From Calothrix sp. PCC 7103 (GTDB lineage: Bacteria > Cyanobacteriota > Cyanobacteriia > Cyanobacteriales > Nostocaceae): 64,000 nucleotides of DNA. The DNA lies in NCBI RefSeq assembly GCF_000331305.1, contig NZ_KB217478.1, positions 7,719,481 through 7,783,480 on the forward strand, written 5' to 3'. The first letter of the stretch is position 1; each line of letters starts with the position of its first letter. The translations under genes were made by a program, and so were the position numbers. The notes beneath the pieces were generated by a model. It saw nothing but the letters and a program-made list of their open reading frames with translations, was not told the origin of the DNA and ran no database searches. Below, in pieces: positions 37,761-46,086 of the stretch.

Positions 37761-38561
37761 CTATGACCAAGGATTATCGTAAATAGAAAGTTTTTGTTTT
37801 AAAACTAACCAGAAAAATGGTAAGTCATCAAGCAAATATCTTTTCCAAAGACGGTTAGGTTCAGACAAAAGTCTGTACAACCACTCCAGACCTACCTCGC
37901 TCATCCATCTTGGAGAACGCTTTAAATTACCCGCCTCAAAGTTGATAGTTGCACCAATCGCCAAGAAAATCTTTACGTTCTTCATTTGATGTTTATATTT
38001 GTGAATCCATAACTCTTGTTTTGGCGCACCAACACCAATAGCTAGAACAGTGGCGCCAGAGTGGTTAATCAGTTCAATAATTTTTTGGCATTCTTGCTCA
38101 TCATGTTCAAAACCGAATGGTGGCGAGTAAGCTTCAGTGATAATATTTCTACCTACTTTGGAATTTATTTTTTCTTGAGCTATTCTTGTGTCTTTTCTCA
38201 AACCTCCTAACAAAAAAATTTTGATTTCTTCATTATCTTTGTAGTAGTTATAAAAAGCTGGAAATAAATCAGAACCTGAAATTTTTTCTTGAATAGGATT
38301 ACCTAAAAACTTAGATACATACATCATAATTTGACTATCGCAAACTATATACTCAACTTCTTGATAAACGCGATAGAAATCTCTATTTTTTTGTAGTTTC
38401 ATTAAGTGGTCTACATTTGGAGTAAAAACAACGCCACCAAATTTTAACTGCTCTAATAACTCTAACATAGTAATATTATGAATAGACAAATTTAGTAAAT
38501 TCACTTTTTGCATATTACTTTTATCTCCAGAACGTAGTAGATTTTGTAAATTCATTGACAC
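37761..38561 (-). CDS. WecG/TagA/CpsF-family glycosyltransferase (GT26)
   Basis: The 266-residue protein (an ATG 16 codons on, at 38513, is an alternative start) contains the GT26 domain: FTPNVDHLMKLQKNRDF near residue 46, EYIVCDSQIMMYVSKFLG, a Gly-rich segment IFLLGG, and VLAIGVGAPKQELW near residue 175. It transfers a sugar (ManNAc/ManNAcA type in characterised members) to a lipid-linked precursor on the cytoplasmic face, for exopolysaccharide or wall polymer. There is no operon partner. The C-terminal basic and aromatic helix (RLLSEPNRLWKRYLL) is typical for membrane association. Confidence 0.88.
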   Translation of the reverse strand: MSMNLQNLLRSGDKSNMQKVNLLNLSIHNITMLELLEQLKFGGVVFTPNVDHLMKLQKNRDFYRVYQEVEYIVCDSQIMMYVSKFLGNPIQEKISGSDLFPAFYNYYKDNEEIKIFLLGGLRKDTRIAQEKINSKVGRNIITEAYSPPFGFEHDEQECQKIIELINHSGATVLAIGVGAPKQELWIHKYKHQMKNVKIFLAIGATINFEAGNLKRSPRWMSEVGLEWLYRLLSEPNRLWKRYLLDDLPFFWLVLKQKLSIYDNPWS

Positions 38562-39667
38562 TCAAATAATTAATACCAATTTGGAAGATATTACCCTGAT
38601 AATATAAATATTATACGGATAATTTCGGCTGATTAACGATGGCTTTGAAAGGATACAAAAACCAGAGGTAACTATTGTGTTACAAGAAGCTTTGCTATAG
38701 AAATAATAAATTTCATTCAAAAAATACCTCTTGTGTCGCTAAGAAGTTTTAAAACTAAAGTTTTTCATTGGTAAAATAACCTTCATTACTGCATTATTAA
38801 ATTATTTGGAAACCAGTTGTTAGAAACTACACACAACAATTTATTGCTTATACACACTTAACTGCATAAGTAGACAAAGATTTGCACTCATATCTTTACA
38901 AGTCTGGTGCCTTATTAAATTAAGTTCACTTAAAATTTAGCCAAGTCATTTATAATTTGTAAATTATTTAGCGGTAAGTATCGCCAAAAGTCTACAGAGA
39001 ATTTTAGGGACATGAATTGCAGAGACGTTACATGTAAAATATCTACACGTATTCCTCTCATGCGAGATTACATAAAAATACTTAGATGTAAAAAGAATGA
39101 TATACACCTAAATTTTACAGCGTTATTACTTAAGCAATAACCGCATGTGGTACTAATATATATTGATTATTGGAATTTTTCCAGCTTTTATAAAGGCTTT
39201 ATCAAATCTTTATAAATAACACTGGTATTATATATAACATATAATAGGAAAATTATAGATATTTCAATACTGTAACAAATTTGACTAGTTGATTTCATAT
39301 TTTAGTATTTAAATTTTATATAAAGATAACTATGCCCTAGTTTTTAGAAGTAATATTTGATGCAAACTATTAAATGCTTTGCTAGTATGAATTTCCTAAC
39401 GTTGTCACAAGTTTGTCATAATTGCTATGTAGTATAAGTATATTTAAGATAATTCACAAAATTACTTAATTTTATATGCTTAAAAACAGAGATTCTTATC
39501 TAAATTAACATCTGTAACAGTTGAAGATTATTCTTGATTAGATAAAGTAAAGCAAACCCAAGATTAAATAAGTTCTATCTATAGAGTGAGGAAATTTTGT
39601 ATACACTCAACTATCAAACAATAAAAATTTTAGTTTAATAAAAATAAAATATGTTTTCTTAAAGATG
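38562..39667. other. Long A/T-rich intergenic region
   Basis: 1.1 kb without a supportable gene. One diverged palindrome of the GTAGAGAC family (CAGAGACGTTACATGTAA) lies at about 39020-39046. It separates divergent transcription units and may carry regulatory sequence or an unrecognised RNA. Confidence 0.45.
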
Positions 39668-39686
39668 TCACTTTCTCATCACATTT
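39668..39686 (+). promoter_or_regulatory. TCAC operator upstream of APC-permease leader
   Basis: TCACTTTCTCATCACATTT, 11-bp spacing, 44 bp before the leader-peptide ATG and 111 bp before the permease start. Confidence 0.6.
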
Positions 39687-39730
39687 TCATTTAATAATCA
39701 AAAATAAGTAGAATTCAAAGGTAAGTACAA

Positions 39731-39796
39731 ATGAGTAATTTGGTACTACTAGACTTAATGACTGCAACAGTTCTTTGTTGGAAAAACAGGAGTTAA
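39731..39796 (+). CDS. 21-residue leader peptide ahead of APC permease
   Basis: The frame MSNLVLLDLMTATVLCWKNRS ends at TAA 39794-39796, one base before the GTG start of the permease. The permease ribosome site (AGGAG) lies within its last codons. Translation of the leader could expose or block the permease start, so coupling or attenuation is plausible. It could be fortuitous. Confidence 0.4.
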   Translation: MSNLVLLDLMTATVLCWKNRS

Positions 39797-39797
39797 T

Positions 39798-41168
39798 GTG
39801 AGTAGACGACAAAACTATAGTAGTGTAGAAGAAAACATAGTGGTTGCGCCAGTTGCCCAACAAAGACCGTCACTAGCACTTGTAGATGCGGTGGCAATAA
39901 TTGTTGGTATTGTAATTGGGGCAGGAATTTTTCAAACTCCGGCGTTTGTAGCAGCAAACGCGGGAAGTGATATTGCGGTATTGCTGCTATGGTTGCTGGG
40001 TGGTGGGGTATCTTTCGTTGGAGCGCTGTGTTATGCAGAACTAGCAACAACTTATCCAGATGTGGGCGGAACGTATTATTACTTGAAACGTGCATTTGGG
40101 CGCCCAATTGCTTTTCTATTTGCTTGGGCAAGAATGACAGTTATTCAAACTGGTTCTATCGTTTTGCTGGCATTTGTTTTTGGAGACTATTTTTCTGGTT
40201 TATTGCCGCTCGCAGGCACGTATTCATCTTCTATATATGCAGCCCTAGTAATTACCTTACTAACAGGTTTAAACATTCTTGGTTTATATCCAGGTAAATG
40301 GACACAAAACTGGCTTACCGCCGCAAAAATACTAGGCTTACTTCTAGTAGTTGTAATTGGAGTTTCTGCAAACGCTCCCCCTCCTACTACCTCTATTACC
40401 TCTAGTTCTTCTAACTGGGGATTAGCAATGGTATTCGTCTTACTTTCCTTCGGTGGATGGAATGAAGCTGCTTATATCTCAGCAGAAATTAAAAATAGAC
40501 AGCGTAACATAGTGCGCTCTTTAATGTGGAGTATTGGCATTATTACTACCATTTACTTGCTAATTAATCTTGCATATTTGCGAGGTTTGGGATTAACAGC
40601 AATGGCAAAATCTGAAGCTGTCGGCGCCGCTCTAATGGATAAAACAGCAGGCGCACCGGGAGCATTATTCCTGAGTGTTTTAGTGGCTATTTGCACTTTA
40701 GGCGCCATCAACGCCACAATTTTAACAGGCGCCCGTTCAAACTTTGCTTTGGGACAAGATTTTTCATTGTTTGGTTTTATGGGACGTTGGCAACAAGGAA
40801 AAGAAACTCCCGTCCAAGCATTATTACTTCAAGGTATTGCTTCTTTAACACTAGTGTTTTTAGGCACTATTACTCGTAATGGCTTTGAAACGATGGTAGA
40901 TTATACAGCGCCTGTATTTTGGTTCTTTTTCCTACTTTCAGCCATTTCATTGTTTGTATTGCGAAGAAAAGACCCGGATATAGTTAGACCTTTTCAAGTA
41001 CCATTTTATCCTTGGATACCATTACTATTTTGCCTTGTTTGTGGATATTTACTTTATTCCAGCTTGGCATATACGGGAATAGGCGCCGTTGTTGGTGTTT
41101 TGGTTGTCATAGCAGGCATTCCATTGTTGTTATGGAGCCAATACCGACAACGCTCGCTTAAAAGTTAA
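39798..41168 (+). CDS. APC-family amino-acid permease
   Basis: The 456-residue protein has 12 predicted helices and the APC helix-1 signature VGIVIGAGIFQTPAFVA, followed by ELATTYPDVGGTYYYLKRAFGR. It probably moves amino acids or polyamines across the plasma membrane; the exact substrate is not readable. GTG start with AGGAG six bases upstream. It begins a same-strand run (permease, exported methyltransferase, lipid kinase, AI-2E-family protein) with gaps of 40 bp or less, then MgtE with its own operator. Confidence 0.88.
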   Translation: MSRRQNYSSVEENIVVAPVAQQRPSLALVDAVAIIVGIVIGAGIFQTPAFVAANAGSDIAVLLLWLLGGGVSFVGALCYAELATTYPDVGGTYYYLKRAFGRPIAFLFAWARMTVIQTGSIVLLAFVFGDYFSGLLPLAGTYSSSIYAALVITLLTGLNILGLYPGKWTQNWLTAAKILGLLLVVVIGVSANAPPPTTSITSSSSNWGLAMVFVLLSFGGWNEAAYISAEIKNRQRNIVRSLMWSIGIITTIYLLINLAYLRGLGLTAMAKSEAVGAALMDKTAGAPGALFLSVLVAICTLGAINATILTGARSNFALGQDFSLFGFMGRWQQGKETPVQALLLQGIASLTLVFLGTITRNGFETMVDYTAPVFWFFFLLSAISLFVLRRKDPDIVRPFQVPFYPWIPLLFCLVCGYLLYSSLAYTGIGAVVGVLVVIAGIPLLLWSQYRQRSLKS

Positions 41169-41207
41169 CAGTCAATTAATAACTAACACAAAACAGGTAA
41201 TTAAGTT

Positions 41208-41819
41208 ATGAAATTACAACGAATTTCACTTTTAATTGCAACAAGCGTTTTAGTAAGTAGTCTTGGTATAAGCGGATGCAACAATGTGCGTGAATTTGAA
41301 GCTGATGCCCAAACACCAGCTACAACAACTACAGCTCAACGCCGACCAGATGTACCTTACGTACCCACCCCGCAACCAGTAGTGGATGCGATGTTACAAC
41401 TAGCACAAGTGAATAGTAATGATGTGATTTATGATTTGGGAAGTGGTGACGGAAGAATTCCTATAACCGCAGCGCAGAAATACGGAGCGCGCGGTATTGG
41501 CATAGACATTAATCCAGAACGTGTTCAAGAAGCAAATGCCAATCTACAAAAGTCTGGAGTTGGGAACCGCGTTCAATTCCGTCAACAAGACTTGTTTGAA
41601 ACTGACTTCAGTAATGCTTCAGTTGTGACACTTTACTTACTACCAGATATTAATTTAAAACTCAGACCAAAGCTACTACAAGAACTAAAACCAGGTACAC
41701 GTATAGTATCTCACTCTTTTGATATGGGTGACTGGAAACCACAAAAAGTGCAGCAAGTAAATGGAAGCACCATTTATTTATGGGTTGTTCCTGAAAATGT
41801 TCCTCCAAATTTAAAATAG
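41208..41819 (+). CDS. Exported SAM-dependent methyltransferase-like lipoprotein
   Basis: The 203-residue protein has a leader with lipobox LGISGC (Cys24) and, after a Thr/Pro-rich linker, a class-I methyltransferase fold: motif I VIYDLGSGDGRIPI (about 73-86), an acidic GIGIDINPERVQEA (about 97-110), then VTLYLLPDINLKLRPKLL and PGTRIVSHSFDMGDW. The family with VPYVPTPQPVVDAML ahead of motif I is widespread and often exported, although SAM is a cytoplasmic cofactor, so either the leader is a membrane anchor facing inward or the ligand differs. It lies 39 bp after the permease and probably in its operon. Confidence 0.82.
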   Translation: MKLQRISLLIATSVLVSSLGISGCNNVREFEADAQTPATTTTAQRRPDVPYVPTPQPVVDAMLQLAQVNSNDVIYDLGSGDGRIPITAAQKYGARGIGIDINPERVQEANANLQKSGVGNRVQFRQQDLFETDFSNASVVTLYLLPDINLKLRPKLLQELKPGTRIVSHSFDMGDWKPQKVQQVNGSTIYLWVVPENVPPNLK

Positions 41820-41831
41820 AAAATTCAAAAT

Positions 41832-41855
41832 GTAGAGACCGAACATGTTCGGTCT
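41832..41855. repeat. GTAGAGACCGAACATGTTCGGTCT palindrome variant
   Basis: Palindrome between the methyltransferase and lipid-kinase genes. Its right half contains an in-frame ATG that lengthens the kinase reading frame artificially. Confidence 0.65.
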
Positions 41856-41865
41856 AAATTTAATT

Positions 41866-42780
41866 ATGACCACATCAGCATCTCTCATTTTTAATCCAAC
41901 CGCAGGACAGAATGACCCGGTTGAAGACTTAGTAACAATCCGAAAAATTTTAGAGCCAAAAATTAACTTAGATATTTGCCCAAGTCATAAAAGAGTGAGT
42001 ACTAATGAATTAACGCATCAAGCTATAGAGCAAGGTGCCCAAATGATATTAATTGCCGGGGGTGACGGTACAATCTCATCGACAGTAGAGCCATTAATTG
42101 GAAAAAATATTCCTGTGGGTATAATACCGAGAGGAACTGTCAACGCCTTTGCTAAAGCCTTAAACATTCCCATTGATATCGAAGCTGCTTGTGAAGTTAT
42201 TCTGTCTGGAAAACCTCGAACGGTAGATACTGCAACTTGTAACGGTAAACCAATGATAGTACTTGCAGGCATTGGTTTAGAGCCAAAAACAATTGCACAA
42301 AGTAGCCATACAATTAAAAAGCATTTTGGAATGTTATCATTCATTTTGGCAGGTATAAAAGAACTTGGGCAGTTCAATACTTTTGAAACTTGGATTGAAA
42401 CAGAAAATCAAACGCTTAACTTGCAAGCGGTTGCTGTGACAGTTGCTAATACAGCGGCGCCTACTTCTCTACTTGCACATGGTCCAGCAAATGTAATTTC
42501 CGATGATGGACTACTTGATGTGACAATTTTTGCTCCTAGTAACCGTAAAAATGCTTTCTTCGGCGCCTATCATCTCTTAAGGTCTGGCTTTACAGATGAT
42601 GCGACTAATCGGGGTGATATACAATATTTAAAAGCAAAGAATGTAAAAGTAAAAACAAAACCATTACAAAAAGTTTCCTTAGATGGCGACCCAATAGAAG
42701 CAACTGCGGTTGAAGTAATCTGCGTTCCACGTAGCCTTAATATTTTATTACCAGCGCTAGACAACTTCACATTTAACTAA
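41866..42780 (+). CDS. Diacylglycerol/lipid kinase (YegS-like)
   Basis: From ATG 41866 the protein has 304 residues; the longer frame begins inside a palindromic repeat and is rejected. The catalytic domain shows NPTAGQNDP and the nucleotide motif LIAGGDGTI (GGDGT at 65-69), then GIIPRGTVNAFAKALNIP. The C-terminal half contains the SLDGDPIEA segment typical of DAGK/YegS proteins. It would phosphorylate a diacylglycerol or sphingoid-type lipid at the membrane. It is followed after 2 bp by the AI-2E-family gene, so the two should be cotranscribed. Confidence 0.88.
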   Translation: MTTSASLIFNPTAGQNDPVEDLVTIRKILEPKINLDICPSHKRVSTNELTHQAIEQGAQMILIAGGDGTISSTVEPLIGKNIPVGIIPRGTVNAFAKALNIPIDIEAACEVILSGKPRTVDTATCNGKPMIVLAGIGLEPKTIAQSSHTIKKHFGMLSFILAGIKELGQFNTFETWIETENQTLNLQAVAVTVANTAAPTSLLAHGPANVISDDGLLDVTIFAPSNRKNAFFGAYHLLRSGFTDDATNRGDIQYLKAKNVKVKTKPLQKVSLDGDPIEATAVEVICVPRSLNILLPALDNFTFN

Positions 42781-42782
42781 AT

Positions 42783-43820
42783 ATGAATGAACCAAATATC
42801 AAAAGATTTTGGGAAAACTTGAATAATGCCAAACTAATTCGTTATCTACTGCTTTTTGCGCTTGGTTGGGCAATTATTCAAGTATTAGCTTATTTTGATA
42901 CTGTACTTATCGTTTTTATTTTTGCAGGAGTACTAGCGTTTTTACTAAGTTATCCAGTTAAGTGGGTTGAGCGTTTTTTACCTCATGGTGTGGCAGTAAC
43001 CATTGTATTTCTACTAAGTTTGTTGCTTGTAGGAGGGTTAATAGCCACACTTGGTTTTACAATACTCTCGCAAGCACAGGAACTAATTGCTCAAGCACCT
43101 CAATTCATCGAGTCAGGTATTTCCTTAATAGAACGCTTACAAAATATTTTAACCAATTGGAATTTTCAAGTAGATTTTCAAGGCATTGAGGAGCAAATTA
43201 GGAATCAAGCACTAGTTTTCTTAGGTAATGGTTTTACCACGATTCAAGCTCTATTCTCCAATTTTATTGATTTAGTTTTAATTCTTGTTGTAGCATTTTT
43301 TATGCTTTTGGACGGTAAACGAGCATGGAATTTTCTTTTGAAGATATTCCCCGAAAATTTTCGCCATAAGTTTAATCACGCTATTAAGAAAAATTTCTTG
43401 GGTTTCTTTTGGGGTAGACTAGTACTATCTCTATTTTTTGGAGTTTCTGTATTTATTGTATTTCTTATTTTACAATTACCTTATGCTGTCGCTTTAGCTG
43501 CAATTGCGGGTGTATTTGATTTAATACCTGGTATTGGCGCCACCATTGGAATTAGTCTTGTTTGCTTAATAATTTTACCTCAAGGAATCTGGCAAGCTGT
43601 AAAAGTATTAGCTGGTTGTGTCGTGCTGCAACAAGTAGAAGAAAACTTACTGATGCCAAGAATTATGCAAGGTTCTATTAATATGAATCCAGTTTTTATG
43701 TTTTTTGCATTATTAGTAGGCGCCCAAATTGCAGGTTTAGTAGGTGTATTTCTTTCTATCCCGATTGCAGGAGTGCTAATTAGTTTATTTGAAATCGAAG
43801 AAATGCAAGGAAAACATTAA
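42783..43820 (+). CDS. AI-2E-family membrane transporter
   Basis: The 345-residue protein has about eight helices in the AI-2E/PerM pattern: paired N-terminal helices (residues 18-60), helix about 65-90, an amphipathic region at 95-150, then helices to the end with ALAAIAGVFDLIPGIGATIG and LVGAQIAGLVGVFLSIPIAGV. Characterised relatives include sodium/proton-type exporters and AI-2 transporters, so the substrate is open. It lies 2 bp after the lipid kinase. Confidence 0.88.
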   Translation: MNEPNIKRFWENLNNAKLIRYLLLFALGWAIIQVLAYFDTVLIVFIFAGVLAFLLSYPVKWVERFLPHGVAVTIVFLLSLLLVGGLIATLGFTILSQAQELIAQAPQFIESGISLIERLQNILTNWNFQVDFQGIEEQIRNQALVFLGNGFTTIQALFSNFIDLVLILVVAFFMLLDGKRAWNFLLKIFPENFRHKFNHAIKKNFLGFFWGRLVLSLFFGVSVFIVFLILQLPYAVALAAIAGVFDLIPGIGATIGISLVCLIILPQGIWQAVKVLAGCVVLQQVEENLLMPRIMQGSINMNPVFMFFALLVGAQIAGLVGVFLSIPIAGVLISLFEIEEMQGKH

Positions 43821-43856
43821 ATAATCCTTGAGCTAGAGAGCTAAACAAGGATTTGG

Positions 43857-43875
43857 TCATTTTTTAATCACATTT
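43857..43875 (+). promoter_or_regulatory. TCAC-type operator upstream of mgtE
   Basis: TCATTTTTTAATCACATTT (first box TCAT), 11-bp spacing, 63 bp before the GTG start at 43939. Confidence 0.55.
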
Positions 43876-43938
43876 TTCTTTTATCATCATATGTGTAATA
43901 TTTAAATTAACTATCTACGTGAATTTAGGGAGATTGCC

Positions 43939-45333
43939 GTGACTCAAAATTTTTCCGTTTCACGCTTGCAAAATACTCCCCGACAAGAAATCAGGGAGCT
44001 AGTACGAGCGCAATTAGAAACATTACTTAGAAGGCAAAATTATGAGGGCGCCAAAGCTTTATTAGTTCCCGTGCAGCCTGTAGATATTGCCGAAGCTATT
44101 GAAGATTTGCCTGAAGCAATGCAGGCTATTGCTTTTCGCTTACTTTCAAAGGAAGAAGCTATTGAAGTTTACGAATACCTTCCTCCTAACCTTCAACAAG
44201 CAGTACTAGCTGATTTTCATCGGCAAGATGTGTTGGAAATCGTTGAAAACATGTCCCCCGATGACCGCGCGCGACTATTTGATGAATTACCAGCTAAGGT
44301 AGTCCGAAAACTTTTACGGCAACTTAGTCCCGCAGAACGTGATGCAACAAACCTGCTTTTGGGTTATAAACCTGATACCGCAGGACGTATCATGACCCCA
44401 GAATATATATCTCTTAAAGAAAACCTTACAGCTAGCCAAGCTTTGGAGCGAATTCGGCAAAATGCTAGTGGAAGTGAAACAATTTATTATCTCTATATTA
44501 CTAATGATGCTCGGCGCCTAACGGGTGTTCTTTCGTTACGAGAATTAGTACTGGCACCTCCAGAGCAAACAATCGATAACATTATGACGCGCGATGCGGT
44601 GTTTGTTCATACTGATACTGACCAAGAAGAAGTAGCACATACTATTAAGCGTTATGATTTACTAGCATTACCTGTTGTAGATTCCGAGCAGAGGTTAGTA
44701 GGAATTATTACCGTAGATGATGCGATTGATGTTATTGAGCGAGAAGCCACCGAGGACATTTATACATTAGGTGGCTTGGAATCTGGGGACGATAATTATT
44801 TTCAAACTAATTTATTCACTGTTGCCCGTAGGCGAGTAGTTTGGTTGCTTGTACTTTTATTGACAAATACTGCTACCAGTGCAGTTATTCGTAGTCAGGA
44901 AGATGTTTTAGAGCAAGTAGTTGCTTTGACTGCCTTTATTCCTTTATTAATTGATACAGGTGGAAATGTAGGAGCGCAATCTTCCACTGTGGTTATTAGA
45001 GGTTTGAATACTAAAGAAGTTGAAGTAAATAAAGCATTGAATATAGTGCAACGTGAGCTAATTGCTGGAGCATTGCTAGGAGCAATGCTAGGTTTAGCTG
45101 TGACTATATGGGCTTATTTTATTCAAGGAAATTTTGCTGTAGCAATGGCTGTAGGTATTAGTTTATGTGCTATATCGTTAATAGCTTCATTGGCAGGTTC
45201 TGCTTTGCCATTTTTATTTCGCTCTTTAGGATTAGACCCAGCATTAATGTCTGCTCCATTTATTACCACTGCGGTTGATGTTTTAGGAGTATTAATTTAT
45301 TTAAATGTTGCTCGATGGATTTTGAGGTTGTAA
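43939..45333 (+). CDS. mgtE: Magnesium transporter MgtE
   Basis: The 464-residue protein has the full MgtE order: an N domain (about 15-135, with PVDIAEAIEDLPEAMQAI and LFDELPAKVVRKLLRQLSP), two CBS domains (about 140-265, with TAGRIMTPEYISLKENL and IDNIMTRDAVFVH) and five helices (about 290-464) with the pore segment PLLIDTGGNVGAQSSTVVIRG. The cytoplasmic domains sense Mg2+ and close the channel. GTG start with GGGAG nearby. It carries its own TCAC operator, so it can be induced separately from the preceding genes. Confidence 0.95.
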   Translation: MTQNFSVSRLQNTPRQEIRELVRAQLETLLRRQNYEGAKALLVPVQPVDIAEAIEDLPEAMQAIAFRLLSKEEAIEVYEYLPPNLQQAVLADFHRQDVLEIVENMSPDDRARLFDELPAKVVRKLLRQLSPAERDATNLLLGYKPDTAGRIMTPEYISLKENLTASQALERIRQNASGSETIYYLYITNDARRLTGVLSLRELVLAPPEQTIDNIMTRDAVFVHTDTDQEEVAHTIKRYDLLALPVVDSEQRLVGIITVDDAIDVIEREATEDIYTLGGLESGDDNYFQTNLFTVARRRVVWLLVLLLTNTATSAVIRSQEDVLEQVVALTAFIPLLIDTGGNVGAQSSTVVIRGLNTKEVEVNKALNIVQRELIAGALLGAMLGLAVTIWAYFIQGNFAVAMAVGISLCAISLIASLAGSALPFLFRSLGLDPALMSAPFITTAVDVLGVLIYLNVARWILRL

Positions 45334-45362
45334 TTTTTATACAAACTCTCTTTTCCCCCTTT

Positions 45363-45400
45363 GCGTACTTTGCGGTTTTTTTACGAACCGCAAAGTACGC
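45363..45400. terminator. Long hairpin between convergent genes
   Basis: A perfect 15-bp stem (GCGTACTTTGCGGTT / AACCGCAAAGTACGC) with a short T-rich loop lies between convergent mgtE and the stress-protein fragment. It probably acts as a bidirectional terminator; part of the arm also occurs in the repeat at about 5400. Confidence 0.6.
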
Positions 45401-45478
45401 GCTCGGACGCAAAGAAAGACAGGAAAGGTAACTTTAAGAAATTTGTGTGTACACGCTCTGCCTTATTAAAGGTGGTTT

Positions 45479-46078
45479 TCAACTTATAGAACCACGTTTT
45501 GCATTACTTCCCCGTTGGTCAACAATTTCTACTACCGCATCAGTATTACTATCAGTATATGCTTGCGTGTTGCGATTCATGTTGGTTGAAGCTATACCAG
45601 CATCGTAACGGCGCCTACTTGATGTGTCGTAAACGTTCCAACCACGAATTCCACTATTTTGTAAGATTGAGCCAGCGCGCTCAATTTCATTTTGAGAACC
45701 TTCTAGCATCACCAAGTAATCGCCATGAGATACTTGTTCAGAGTAAAGTTTCGCATCTTCTTCTGGAATGCCGGCGCCTGTTAGCGCACCGACTAAAGCA
45801 CCCCCAGCAGCACCGATACCAGCACCAGCAAGAGTTGTAGCTATCGTACCTGCTGCAAGAAATGGACCAACACCAGGAATAATTAAAGCTTCTAAACCTA
45901 CAAGTAAACCACCGACACCACCTAATACTGTACCTGTTACTGCACCAATACCAGCACCTTCTTGTGCCTCATTATCACCACGGTCAGTCAAAGTTTCGGC
46001 GCCAGCAATGCTTTCACTACGGCCTGAATCTTTAGCTAGTACAGAAACACCGATACATGCTTTTCTAATGATATAACA
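45479..46078 (-). pseudogene. General-stress-type (YflT-like) protein, 5' truncated
   Basis: The frame opens after a TAG at 46079-46081 without any ATG or GTG; the first usable codon would be TTG at 45989. It encodes VSVLAKDSGRSESIAG, a Gly-rich double hydrophobic segment with GGLLVGLEALIIPGVGPFLA and GAGIGAAGGALVGAL, then the conserved IPEEDAKLYSEQVSHGDYLV and ending GIRGWNVYD plus a 45-residue tail. Such proteins normally have about 50 more N-terminal residues. The missing part abuts the 3' end of the large membrane-protein gene (stop at 46087), so a deletion removed promoter and start. If translated from TTG it would give 170 residues. Confidence 0.6.
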
Positions 46079-46086
46079 CTACTTAC

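Noticed and set aside
41845-41865. Upstream ATG for the lipid kinase
   Set aside because: It lies inside a palindromic repeat and adds residues without family support; ATG 41866 starts at the conserved N-terminus.
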